Of a stretch of 19,235 nt of DNA, positions 8,498 to 15,954 are shown one piece after another (position 1 is the stretch's first letter; the number at the start of each line of letters is the position of its first letter). Under the pieces are notes generated by a model. It did no database searches and was not told the DNA's origin. It saw only the letters and a list, made by a program, of their open reading frames with translations. The stretch spans positions 1 to 19,235 of the forward strand of contig CAZMEV010000060.1 in NCBI GenBank assembly GCA_964565375.1. Direction: 5' to 3'. Both the position numbers and the translations under genes were made by a program. The DNA is from SLAN01 sp964565375. GTDB taxonomy: Bacteria > Spirochaetota > Spirochaetia > DSM-27196 > SKKC01.

Positions 8498-9418
8498 TTA
8501 GCCGTCGATCGGCCCGATTTGACGCGTGAGACGCTGAACCACGGAAATCCCAAGCCCCAACCATGCCTGGATCCGAAGGCGTCGCAGGCTTAGCGCTCGC
8601 AAATAGAAGTTCTGAGCATTGACGAGGTCTCCGACCGCACGATAGCCACCCGCGAGAATGAGATAGTGATCGACAAGCGAGTCCGGCATTCCTTTGAACT
8701 CGTTCGAATGCTTATCCAGCAGTTTGCGCATGGACTCAACCCTTTTGCATACAGATCGAGTAAGGCTATTGTTCGAGAATTTCTGAATTACAAGCGGTTC
8801 GTCGATGAACACGATCGGCCCCAAGCCTGCTACGCGAATGGCCAGATCCCAATCCTCCAGTACCGGCAAAGACTCATCGAATCCCCCGCACTCCATAAGT
8901 GCATCTCGCCTGACCATGAGTGTCTGTGTACTGATGAAACTGGGATACCTAAGAAGCGATTCCTTTACTCGACCGGATACTGCCATCCCGTTCCGGATCG
9001 ACGGAATATAACGAATCTCACGTCGACTCATGCACGTATCAGGGAAACCTCCAACGACGATCATACCACAATAGACACCTACAGCCTGGTCATCGGTACT
9101 TTCGATTCCTTCGAGCTGCATCTCAAGTTTCCGTGGCAACCACTCGTCATCACTATCCTGAAACGCAACATAATGTCCGGTAGCTTCTCGTATCCCTGAA
9201 TTTCTTGCCGCGCTCGCTCCTCCATTATGGTCGCGGCGAACAATCCTGATCCGTTCATCACGAATTCTTGATAACACATCAAGCGTTCCATCTTCGGAGG
9301 CATCATCGACGACAAGCAGTTCGAAATCAGAGAACGTCTGACGCAACACGCTCATGATCGAGGCTTCGATGCTGCTTTCCCTATTGTGAACAGGGATAAC
9401 TACAGAGACTTCTGGCAT
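8498..9418 (-). CDS. GT2 family glycosyltransferase
   Basis: 306 residues. The frame is open to a GTG at 9427, but that codon lies within the AGGTGA Shine-Dalgarno site (9424-9429) placed five bases before ATG 9418, so 9418 is the start: MPEVSVVIPVHNRESSIEASI. The GT-A fold shows VVDDASEDGT, GGASAARNSGI and the metal-binding AFQDSDDEWLP (DSD, near residue 90). GGFDESLPVLEDWDLAIRVA is the acceptor-side motif of GT2 enzymes, and the last 70 residues look helical and repeat-like (GGYRAVGDLVNAQNFYLRALSLRR resembles one TPR unit). A short inverted repeat TTGATC/GATCAA (9436-9441 with 9420-9425) places the ribosome-binding site in a ten-base loop. It should transfer one sugar to the repeat unit; donor not predictable. 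Confidence 0.93.
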   Translation of the reverse strand: MPEVSVVIPVHNRESSIEASIMSVLRQTFSDFELLVVDDASEDGTLDVLSRIRDERIRIVRRDHNGGASAARNSGIREATGHYVAFQDSDDEWLPRKLEMQLEGIESTDDQAVGVYCGMIVVGGFPDTCMSRREIRYIPSIRNGMAVSGRVKESLLRYPSFISTQTLMVRRDALMECGGFDESLPVLEDWDLAIRVAGLGPIVFIDEPLVIQKFSNNSLTRSVCKRVESMRKLLDKHSNEFKGMPDSLVDHYLILAGGYRAVGDLVNAQNFYLRALSLRRLRIQAWLGLGISVVQRLTRQIGPIDG

Positions 9419-9483
9419 TTTGATCACCTTTGATAGATCAAGACGATGGGACGCAATGATGAGCTACAATGCTTGGTCTATTG

Positions 9484-10800
9484 CTACTGCGCTTCACTTG
9501 CAGGCATCTCGCCACGCGCGATCTGATCCAACGACGCAATGGCCGCCAAGGTGAAGTACCAGAAATAGTTCATCTGTCCGAAGTATGACACACCGAGAAA
9601 CGACACGATATGAGCAAACAACACGGCTCCCCAAGCCCAATGAAGCCGTGCGAACATTGAATGAGAAAATGCCAACTGTCGCGCCCTTCCGGTAATACGA
9701 AAAGCACTTCCCAGCAATAGAACGAACACGACCAAGGCAATCAAACCACCGTCAACTGCCACCTTGATGAACTGATTGGTGACATCGTGCATCATCCAAC
9801 CCCAGTGGGCGGTTCCCCGGACACCAATCACAGCCCACTCCGAGAAATTTCGAATAGCGGAATCGATCAGGCGATATCTGTGGTAGCCGGTTGACCCTCC
9901 AACCAGGTCAACTCGGGAAATGAGATGCCAGACAGGAGCCTCCATGACCAAATGAAGTCCGAAGAGGACCGGAATCGCAGCCCGGCGGATGAGTACCACA
10001 TACTGCCGGAAGCTCCACATAAGCACCGCGACGATCGACGCAAGAAGAGTGACAACCGCACCGCTTGATGCCGCCGCAAAAGTCATGGTCACTGAACCGA
10101 CTATTCCAACGACAGCTACTACCCGGTCGCGCGATATCTTGCTGAAATACAGTGCCCAGAACAATGGCAAGAAGGCAGCTCCGAAAGTTCCAGCCATTAT
10201 GGCATGCGAAAAGGAACCCTGGGCCCGCAAGCGCCCCTCGCGGATCCAAACTGTTTCTCTGACTCCTCCGAAGATAGAGAAGAGGTTGAAATGAGCTAAG
10301 TGTTCAACGAGCATAAACACGGAAGAAAGAAGCATCACCCATGCCAAAGCCCGAACAAACACAAAGATCTGCTCAGAGGATTGAATACTGATTCTAAGTA
10401 AGAAATAGATAAGGAAGATATCGAATAGCCGTCCAAGCTGAAAAACCACAGCTGTGCGGTCCATCCACAGCAGAACGTAGACAACGGCACCAACGATAGC
10501 ATAGACCGTAACCATGGAGTCCAATCTATTCCATGTTATCGGCTGCCCTTCGGAACGAAGTACGACTCGACCGATCCAACCAATGAGCAGCAAGCGCATC
10601 ATTGTGAAGTCGAACTGCCCAAGATGAATCCTCTGCGCAGCTGTCATGAAAGTCCCGATAATCAAGAACGGAATAAGCACGGACTTTGAAGACGTGACTA
10701 GAAGGATAAGGGTGCACAGGGCGAGCGCAAGAAGAGCTGTGGGATGCACAACTGATACTGCATATTCACCTAGGTCGAATGGTGTTGTGTTGGGATCCAT
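9484..10800 (-). CDS. Wzy/O-antigen-ligase-like polysaccharide polymerase
   Basis: 438 residues, strongly hydrophobic, with about ten predicted membrane segments. The central large periplasmic loop area shows features of Wzy/WaaL-like proteins: GRLRAQGSFSHAIMAGTFGA (about 197-216), then STGYHRYRLIDSAIRNFSEW and the downstream DVTNQFIKVAVDGGLIAL where small-loop residues line the active face. Such proteins join undecaprenyl-linked repeat units (Wzy) or ligate polymer to a lipid acceptor (WaaL) in the periplasm; next to a WzxC-type flippase and several glycosyltransferases, polymerase is more likely. ATG 10800 lies within the last 35 bases of the GT4 gene, with no good ribosome-binding site, suggesting coupled translation. 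Confidence 0.88.
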   Translation of the reverse strand: MDPNTTPFDLGEYAVSVVHPTALLALALCTLILLVTSSKSVLIPFLIIGTFMTAAQRIHLGQFDFTMMRLLLIGWIGRVVLRSEGQPITWNRLDSMVTVYAIVGAVVYVLLWMDRTAVVFQLGRLFDIFLIYFLLRISIQSSEQIFVFVRALAWVMLLSSVFMLVEHLAHFNLFSIFGGVRETVWIREGRLRAQGSFSHAIMAGTFGAAFLPLFWALYFSKISRDRVVAVVGIVGSVTMTFAAASSGAVVTLLASIVAVLMWSFRQYVVLIRRAAIPVLFGLHLVMEAPVWHLISRVDLVGGSTGYHRYRLIDSAIRNFSEWAVIGVRGTAHWGWMMHDVTNQFIKVAVDGGLIALVVFVLLLGSAFRITGRARQLAFSHSMFARLHWAWGAVLFAHIVSFLGVSYFGQMNYFWYFTLAAIASLDQIARGEMPASEAQ

Positions 10801-12004
10801 TGGTTGAGCTCGTAGATGCTGCCTCAGGCGGAGGGTAGTTCAACTCTGCAAGCGCTGTGCAGGCACGGACGCTTGCTACTACACTATTGAACTTCGAAAG
10901 CCAGAAGCCCCAATTGAGTGTGTCAGAATGGTACTTCTCGCATTCGGAACAAAAACGTTCGTACTCACGATCCGTGGAAGTGATAGATAGTATGGCCTCG
11001 GCGAACTCGGTCGGTCCGGAGTCGAGAGGGAGGCACAAACCGGTACGCCCATGTAGAACGTAATCCGATACGCCGCCGGTGTCACAGGTCACCACGGGAA
11101 TGCCCGCAGCAATTGCCTCAACGAATGCGATTCCTGCGCATTCTGCTTGAGTTGGCAATAACATTACATGACTGGACTCAAGAATCCTTCGAAATCGATC
11201 GTGTTCTGTAGGGTCCGACTTTTTCAAAAACCCAACGACTTCCACCGATGGATCCGGCTCGATATCCGGGCTACATCCCACGATTCTCAAGACCGAATTG
11301 ACTCCATAGGCATCTCGCAGTCTCCTATGAGCTTCCAGCGCCAGTTCTCCCCCTTTACGTTTCCAATCCACACCCAGGAAGAGCAAATTCAATGAGTCTC
11401 GACTATTTATTGGTTGGCGTGTCGACACTTCCGAGGTCTTCACGTAATCGGTGTTAGGTCCGAAGAGGATAACGGAAAGTTTCGCAGGATCGACAGCGTA
11501 ATGGTTCAGTGCAGAGCTCTTCGCCCAGTTCGACGAAAAGACCACGTGAGCCGCACTCTTCAATGCCAGAAGTTCTATTAAATTGCCTGCTTGCTTATTG
11601 AACTCCGGGAGTTTCGAAAACTCCGAATAGTAATCCACCATCAGTTCGAATGTCGCATCGGTGAGATAGATAATCGGAATACTCGTTTTCAAAAACGCGA
11701 TATAGACCGCTCCGGCAGGGGCGAGCAACACATCAATTCCCTCTGAGGATTCAGTAAATCGCCTGATATAACGAGCAGAGCTACGGGCGCACATCTTCGT
11801 GTGGTACCGGGAGAAGTTCATGCCCGCGAATCGAAAGACCGCCGTTAACCCCTTTCCTGCTATAAGGGAAAGCCATGACTGCTTCGCAGGGATCCAGACA
11901 AGACGGTATTCGTTCGAGAGCACTTCGCTTATGGATGCAATGGTTCCCGACCAAGAATCCTTTGCAAACGGGTTCCTTCGGCTGATTATTCCGATGGTCT
12001 GCAT
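10766..12004 (-). CDS. GT4 family glycosyltransferase
   Basis: 412 residues from ATG 12004. The frame stays open to 12184, deep inside the preceding gene, but the residues upstream do not look like protein and the first Rossmann strand (MQTIGIISRRNPFAKDSWSG) begins at 12004. The N-terminal acceptor domain is about 1-190; the C-terminal donor domain opens with LNLLFLGVDWKRKGG and carries the EX7E-like AECAGIAFVEA plus AAGIPVVTCDTGGVSDYV, the donor nucleotide-sugar site of GT4 retaining enzymes. It starts 55 bases after the asparagine-synthase-like gene without a clear Shine-Dalgarno sequence; an in-frame GTG at 12043 is an alternative start. The role is sugar transfer to the growing lipid-linked unit; donor unknown. 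Confidence 0.92.
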   Translation of the reverse strand: MQTIGIISRRNPFAKDSWSGTIASISEVLSNEYRLVWIPAKQSWLSLIAGKGLTAVFRFAGMNFSRYHTKMCARSSARYIRRFTESSEGIDVLLAPAGAVYIAFLKTSIPIIYLTDATFELMVDYYSEFSKLPEFNKQAGNLIELLALKSAAHVVFSSNWAKSSALNHYAVDPAKLSVILFGPNTDYVKTSEVSTRQPINSRDSLNLLFLGVDWKRKGGELALEAHRRLRDAYGVNSVLRIVGCSPDIEPDPSVEVVGFLKKSDPTEHDRFRRILESSHVMLLPTQAECAGIAFVEAIAAGIPVVTCDTGGVSDYVLHGRTGLCLPLDSGPTEFAEAILSITSTDREYERFCSECEKYHSDTLNWGFWLSKFNSVVASVRACTALAELNYPPPEAASTSSTNGSQHNTIRPR

Positions 12005-12059
12005 GGATGTGTGTGAATTCTCTCGATCCTTAAAAGGGATCACGAATCGATTCAGTAGG

Positions 12060-13586
12060 TTATCCCCAAAGTTTTCGAAGCTTCTTGATAACCCGCTTCG
12101 GTTCCGAGGCTTTGGACAATACCGAGAGGACATCCCGGAAATCGCCGTATCTATTAACCGGGACCTGCAAAAGCTCTGGCCCACGTAAGCGAACGATTTC
12201 CCGAATTGGATTGATTCTCTTAGAACTCAACGGAAGACCGAACATCAGTTCATAGATCTCCCGACAAACCATAGGGTGTATTTCCGTTGTATACTGATGT
12301 GGATATACTGAAGCAAAAGCCCATGGCCCCATCCGCAACTCAACGTAGGCCAAATCCAGAATCTCCGGACTCGACAAACGGGGTACACCGAACAGCCATT
12401 GATCCGCGGCATTCACCACAACGGCCTCCGGAGGGAGACCAGTACGTGAAACAAGACTCCGGGCGTTAAGGGGAGAATCCGACTCATCGGACGCCCTATA
12501 GAAGAACCCGCGTGCGACTTCCCCTCCTAATCCACCGACGAAATAGTCATACTCTGATAACCCCGCAGTCGATGGATGAGCCCGAACCAATGGCCCCCCT
12601 ACACAATGACCATGATCATGAAGCCATTGCATCGCCTCCGCGAACTCAGCGCGTCGCTCAGGATAAATCGAGTGTTTCAGTCTGAACCGGGAAGCAAGCC
12701 TGGTGGCCAAATAGACATCCCTCGCAGTCCCGGAAAACGCGACGGTAGCAAAGTGCAGAGAATCTCTCACTTCTCGGCTGCAAGCAAGTAGAGCACGAGT
12801 CTCATATCCCCCGGTTAAAGAACAGCAAACGCTTCCGGTGCCCAAAAGTGCACCTAACTGACGTTCAATTATCTCGGAGATACGATTCAGTGAACTCTGC
12901 TCATCCGAACACGGTTTTATGGAAGTCTCGCGAGGCCAGTGCCTATGAATGGACCAATCCCTCAAGTCCAGATAATGGTTCGCCAGCAATCTCACAACAC
13001 CACGATGAGCCGTGAGGCCTGCGATGAACCAGCCGGCCCCAAGAACATCCATCTTACCGAACAACTCCCGTCGAAACCGTTCGACGTAGGATGTCTTGTC
13101 GAGAATGGCTGCCGCTGTCGCCCCGACCAACCTCAAGGCAGGATCGAATACGGCTCCCATCGTGGCATTCGTGTCAACATACAGTCTTCTATTCCCGTTA
13201 ACAACTACGATCGCGACCCAGCTTCCGGCAAAGCTGTATAACCAGTCCTCCAGCGTTGTGATCGCATCTTGGTCAGACCTATGTCGCAGCGCTCGAGAAT
13301 CGAAAACGATTTCTTCACGAATGACATCGCAGTGTCTGTAGTCGATCGGAGTACCCAGAAGGCAACCAATAGAAGCTCCGGTTTCATCGCGAATGATCAC
13401 AAGAGGGCAACCAGTCTGCCACAGGTACAATCCATCTATAGAAAACTGTGGTTCACCCCACTCAGACACCATACCGTCGGCAAGGCGGAATTGCCCCTTA
13501 CCGAGAGGATTTTCCGGATTCGCTACATCGATAGAATTGGACAAATGAAACCCCGATGTCTTATGCAATGCGATCACACTGGGCAA
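12060..13586 (-). CDS. Asparagine-synthase-like amidotransferase of a polysaccharide locus
   Basis: About 508 residues. The C-terminal half has the asparagine-synthetase-like ATP-pyrophosphatase fold: SLTGGYET (256-263) stands where SGGLDS is usual, so the Asp is replaced by Glu262, and GGLGGEVARGFF (351-362) matches the conserved GxGGDE-type segment. The N-terminal half (about 50-165) looks like a degenerate class II glutamine amidotransferase: FAGSWVAIVVVNGNRRLYVDTNATMG follows the family pattern, but there is no Met-Cys start, so it should not hydrolyse glutamine through an N-terminal Cys. Such proteins occur in O-antigen and capsule loci and are thought to amidate or otherwise adenylate-activate a carboxyl, such as a uronic acid; the WbpA-like gene nearby would supply one. 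The start is doubtful: TTG 13586, GTG 13577 and TTG 13568 are all possible and none has a normal ribosome-binding site. Confidence 0.8.
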   Translation of the reverse strand: MPSVIALHKTSGFHLSNSIDVANPENPLGKGQFRLADGMVSEWGEPQFSIDGLYLWQTGCPLVIIRDETGASIGCLLGTPIDYRHCDVIREEIVFDSRALRHRSDQDAITTLEDWLYSFAGSWVAIVVVNGNRRLYVDTNATMGAVFDPALRLVGATAAAILDKTSYVERFRRELFGKMDVLGAGWFIAGLTAHRGVVRLLANHYLDLRDWSIHRHWPRETSIKPCSDEQSSLNRISEIIERQLGALLGTGSVCCSLTGGYETRALLACSREVRDSLHFATVAFSGTARDVYLATRLASRFRLKHSIYPERRAEFAEAMQWLHDHGHCVGGPLVRAHPSTAGLSEYDYFVGGLGGEVARGFFYRASDESDSPLNARSLVSRTGLPPEAVVVNAADQWLFGVPRLSSPEILDLAYVELRMGPWAFASVYPHQYTTEIHPMVCREIYELMFGLPLSSKRINPIREIVRLRGPELLQVPVNRYGDFRDVLSVLSKASEPKRVIKKLRKLWG

Positions 13587-13623
13587 GAAATGGGAGATAG
13601 GAAGTGAGAGGAGGCATCCACAT
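13561..13623 (-). CDS. Possible 20-residue leader peptide ahead of the asparagine-synthase-like gene
   Basis: An ATG at 13623 follows a near-perfect Shine-Dalgarno (GAGGAGG, five bases spacing), far better than anything in front of the following gene. The frame gives 20 residues beginning MWMPPLTSYLPF and stops at TAA 13561, overlapping the first codons of the next gene in a different frame. The start codon lies in the loop, and the ribosome-binding site in the stem, of a 10-bp inverted repeat. It may be a leader peptide that couples translation to the next gene; alternatively a frameshift or sequence error separates the real start from the body of that gene. No similarity is recognised. Confidence 0.3.
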   Translation of the reverse strand: MWMPPLTSYLPFLAQCDRIA

Positions 13624-13637
13624 GATCCCTCCTCTCA
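13605..13637 (-). promoter_or_regulatory. 10-bp perfect inverted repeat enclosing a ribosome-binding site
   Basis: On the minus strand TGAGAGGAGG (13637-13628) pairs perfectly with CCTCCTCTCA (13614-13605) across a 13-base loop. The first arm contains AGGAGG and the loop contains two ATG codons of the short leader frame, so folding would hide the site from ribosomes. There is no T-tract after the second arm, which argues against an intrinsic terminator. It lies between the secreted-protein stop and the asparagine-synthase-like start, so it could throttle translation of the latter. Confidence 0.55.
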
Positions 13638-13654
13638 TTCGGAAAGTATTGATC

Positions 13655-15244
13655 TCAACTTCCGGGAGGAGATGGATCGAAACTGGCACGATATTCCCGC
13701 CACATCGCGTCGACAAACGCGTTGTTCGAAGATGCCCACCAGTAACCTTGAAGGTTTTCGCCATAGGAATCATAAATGGGTCCATCTTCCGTTTCGTACA
13801 TCCACCGATCCACGTATGGCATGTATCGATCATTACCAATCTTGTCGTCGATTCCTAACGCCAGGGCAACAAAACCGAACCCTGTCACCGGACGACTGTG
13901 CATTCTCTTATACGCCGCCGAAGCACCTGGATTGTTCTCCCGGGGTGAAAGATGTTCCCAGTGAGAATCGTAGAAAACGGGTCTTCGACCGGTTCGCTCG
14001 TAGTAGCCTGTCCAGGTGTCCTGCTCTCCACCGGAAATGACCCCGTATCTACTTCCGTTCGGATCATCGGTATATGTGGTTCCTTCAGCGATCCAACGAC
14101 CCAACGTCACTCCGGTTCGGCTTGATTCCGGAAATCGACCGCTCGGCCGGTCCGTTTGCGTTCCTCGTCCCACGTTATCCATTTCGCCGTACCATTTCAG
14201 TATCGGCTCATGGTATTCTGTTTTGTTCAAGCCATCTGCGAAAAGATTCAGCATGTTGTCTTCACCAAGCATCAATCCGGCAAATGTGGAGGGTAGCCAG
14301 TAGTTCGCCCGAGGCGTGCCTGCATTATTCGTTTGCATTCCCCAATACTCGATACCGACCTGAATATAGTTCCGGACCAATCGCTCTCGTTCGCCAGGAT
14401 CGTTCCAATCTGCATCACGGACAAGCATGGAAGTTGCTGCGTTGGCAAGCAGCTGAGAAATGTTACCGTGATAGTCCGGCATGTTGGACATCGGGTAACT
14501 TTGCTCTGCACTCCAACTTCCTCCATGCAAGGTCCAAGGCCGCTCAAGATTATTGGCAAAACCAAAACTATCCGGTGCCGACTGGCCTGAAGGCAAGGGC
14601 AGAGAGTTGGCGTCGAGCCTCATCCAATTGGACTCCACATCCGACCAATTGAAGAGCGGTTTGTAATCGCCTATCATGGTCGGTCGAAATGTGCCCGAAG
14701 CAGGAATCATGTCCAATACAGTTAACACCGCCAGTTCCCCGACCGGACTTCCGCTTGAGACGGAACCATCCGGGTTTCGCGATACGGACGACACGAGCGA
14801 AATTGGATTCGAACTCGGGTCAAGGGTCACAGGAAATGAAACCCTAAGAGATTCGTTGAATTGTGATCCACTGGAATCACGCGCTTGTTGCCCGGTAGGG
14901 TTGATCTGGGATCCGTGAACGTATCTTCCATTCGAATTTCTTCGCGGCGCCGGATCCACATCAGTAACCGTCACAGGCCCCACAACCCAGTAATCCCCGT
15001 TCACGAATTGTCCGTACTCGACTTCCGAGTCGAAGTACCAGGTAATTCCATACTGTTCGATGGAGGTTGTAGTCCCCGCCGTGGGAAGTATCCGTAACCC
15101 GCTCGGTTGAGCGCCGACGACGGCGAGCGAAAGAAGGAAAAGTAATGACAGAAGAACGAGTCTCCTGACGACTGCATGGCCTCCTGCCCGGGCCGGAGAT
15201 CTATGTGCTCTACTTTGGTGAATAAAACGAGTTGAATCGGTCAT
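13655..15244 (-). CDS. Secreted protein, possibly a polysaccharide-degrading enzyme
   Basis: 529 residues with a signal peptide: basic stretch ending Arg27-Arg28, hydrophobic core about 29-43 (LVLLSLLFLLSLAVV), and a likely signal peptidase I site after Ala45 (VGA-Q). A conserved-looking block near 66-91 (ITWYFDSEVEYGQF, then NGDYWVVGPVTV) opens the mature protein. The rest is rich in Trp, Tyr, Asn and Gly, with HGGSWSAEQSYPMSNMPDYHGN and helical-hairpin-like stretches that resemble an alpha/alpha-barrel polysaccharide lyase or glycoside hydrolase. I do not recognise a named family with certainty. Periplasmic lyases or hydrolases commonly sit in exopolysaccharide operons (AlgL in alginate, for example), which fits this location. 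The ATG is the only in-frame start before an upstream stop, and no Shine-Dalgarno sequence precedes it; the sigma-54 promoter just upstream would give an almost leaderless transcript. Confidence 0.85.
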   Translation of the reverse strand: MTDSTRFIHQSRAHRSPARAGGHAVVRRLVLLSLLFLLSLAVVGAQPSGLRILPTAGTTTSIEQYGITWYFDSEVEYGQFVNGDYWVVGPVTVTDVDPAPRRNSNGRYVHGSQINPTGQQARDSSGSQFNESLRVSFPVTLDPSSNPISLVSSVSRNPDGSVSSGSPVGELAVLTVLDMIPASGTFRPTMIGDYKPLFNWSDVESNWMRLDANSLPLPSGQSAPDSFGFANNLERPWTLHGGSWSAEQSYPMSNMPDYHGNISQLLANAATSMLVRDADWNDPGERERLVRNYIQVGIEYWGMQTNNAGTPRANYWLPSTFAGLMLGEDNMLNLFADGLNKTEYHEPILKWYGEMDNVGRGTQTDRPSGRFPESSRTGVTLGRWIAEGTTYTDDPNGSRYGVISGGEQDTWTGYYERTGRRPVFYDSHWEHLSPRENNPGASAAYKRMHSRPVTGFGFVALALGIDDKIGNDRYMPYVDRWMYETEDGPIYDSYGENLQGYWWASSNNAFVDAMWREYRASFDPSPPGS

Positions 15245-15258
15245 AACATCAATCTAAA

Positions 15259-15275
15259 TGCATTTTCCGTGCCAA
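15259..15275 (-). promoter_or_regulatory. Sigma-54 (RpoN) type promoter
   Basis: The minus strand reads TTGGCACGGAAAATGCA. Against the -24/-12 consensus YTGGCACG-N4-TTGCW this matches every specified position except the first T of TTGC (here A), with GG and GC at the exact spacing. The start of transcription would fall near 15248, about four bases before ATG 15244. Activation would need an enhancer-binding ATPase, not encoded here. No such match was found by eye in front of the other genes. Confidence 0.7.
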
Positions 15276-15385
15276 GAGGACGCAAGTCGGGAACGAGCAT
15301 CATCAGCAACCTAATCCGTTCCAGGACGGATACTTGCGGACCATCGCCGCGTGATTGTACGCCACAGGTTTCGATCTCCGGCACA

Positions 15386-15425
15386 GTCACATGTACACTT
15401 TCATACACGCCTGCGCCATGTGTAT
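15386..15425. promoter_or_regulatory. Candidate upstream activator sites (GTGTA-type inverted repeats)
   Basis: ATACAC (15403-15408) and GTGTAT (15420-15425) form a six-base inverted repeat with an 11-base spacer, and next to it lies GTCACATGTACAC (15386-15398), containing the palindromes ACATGT and TGTACA. The cluster is about 110-150 bases upstream of the -24 element, the usual distance for enhancer-binding-protein sites. Function is inferred from position only. Confidence 0.35.
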
Positions 15426-15435
15426 TACATATCGG

Positions 15436-15954
15436 TCATCGAAACGACCAGCGGCGATCGTGGTCTCCCGCCACGGGAACTCTTTCGCTGAGAAAGCCAC
15501 GCACCCGCTCGATCACCCCGTCGCGGTTCGCGACGCGACCTTCAGGCACGAACGTTCTCAGACGGGCAAGCTGCTCGGGAAGCTCATCTGTGTCGTAGGC
15601 AACGAGTACATGACCGAGCTTCTCGAATCGCATGGCGCTTTCGACCTGATGGTCGTTCACCACCTCTCCGTATTTCGCCCGGCGAGGCATGACCAGAAGC
15701 GCCCGCCCGGCGTCGAGCGCCATGGTAATGCTTCCCATTCCTGCGTGACTGACAATGCCGTCACACGAATGAACCATGGTAATGAAAGAATCGCGGTCGA
15801 GGCTGGGGGCGCTGTCCATATGTTTCGGGATGTAGCGACCAGGCCCGATTTGTGCGAACACCGCGTCATCGATCACTTTCTGCGCAAGGCAATGATCGAC
15901 GGCTTCCACAAGCCGGTCGAATCCGAACTGGGTGCCGACAGTGAGAAAGATCAT
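15436..15954 (-). CDS. Alg13/PssE-like catalytic subunit of a split glycosyltransferase
   Basis: 172 residues from an ATG at 15954. The frame opens far upstream inside the preceding gene, but MIFLTVGTQFGFDRLVEAVD is the classical Alg13-type start and forms an ATGA overlap with the Alg14-like stop. The fold is the GT28 C-terminal (donor-binding) half: VHSCDGIVSHAGMGSITMALDAGRALLVMPRR is the UDP-sugar binding region, followed by the NDHQVESAMRFEKLGHVL segment. In eukaryotes Alg13 binds membrane-anchored Alg14 to add the second GlcNAc; in bacteria the pair PssD/PssE acts as a glucuronosyl-beta-1,4-glucosyl transferase in EPS synthesis. Because a WbpA-like dehydrogenase lies just upstream, a uronic-acid donor is plausible. 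Confidence 0.93.
   Translation of the reverse strand: MIFLTVGTQFGFDRLVEAVDHCLAQKVIDDAVFAQIGPGRYIPKHMDSAPSLDRDSFITMVHSCDGIVSHAGMGSITMALDAGRALLVMPRRAKYGEVVNDHQVESAMRFEKLGHVLVAYDTDELPEQLARLRTFVPEGRVANRDGVIERVRGFLSERVPVAGDHDRRWSFR

Larger units (their letters stand above)
15245..15435. other. 191-bp intergenic region separating two gene blocks
   Basis: The largest gap between genes inside the cluster. It holds a near-consensus sigma-54 promoter at the end next to the secreted-protein gene, a small hairpin ATCCGT/ACGGAT (15314-15331) that could be a weak stop or pause site, and short GTGTA-type inverted repeats between 15386 and 15425. No coding frame worth calling is seen. Confidence 0.75.

Noticed and set aside
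13684..13700. CTGGCACGATATTCCCG on the plus strand as a second sigma-54 promoter
   Set aside because: The -24 half fits but the -12 GC at the required spacing is missing (TCCC instead of TTGC), and no plus-strand gene follows.
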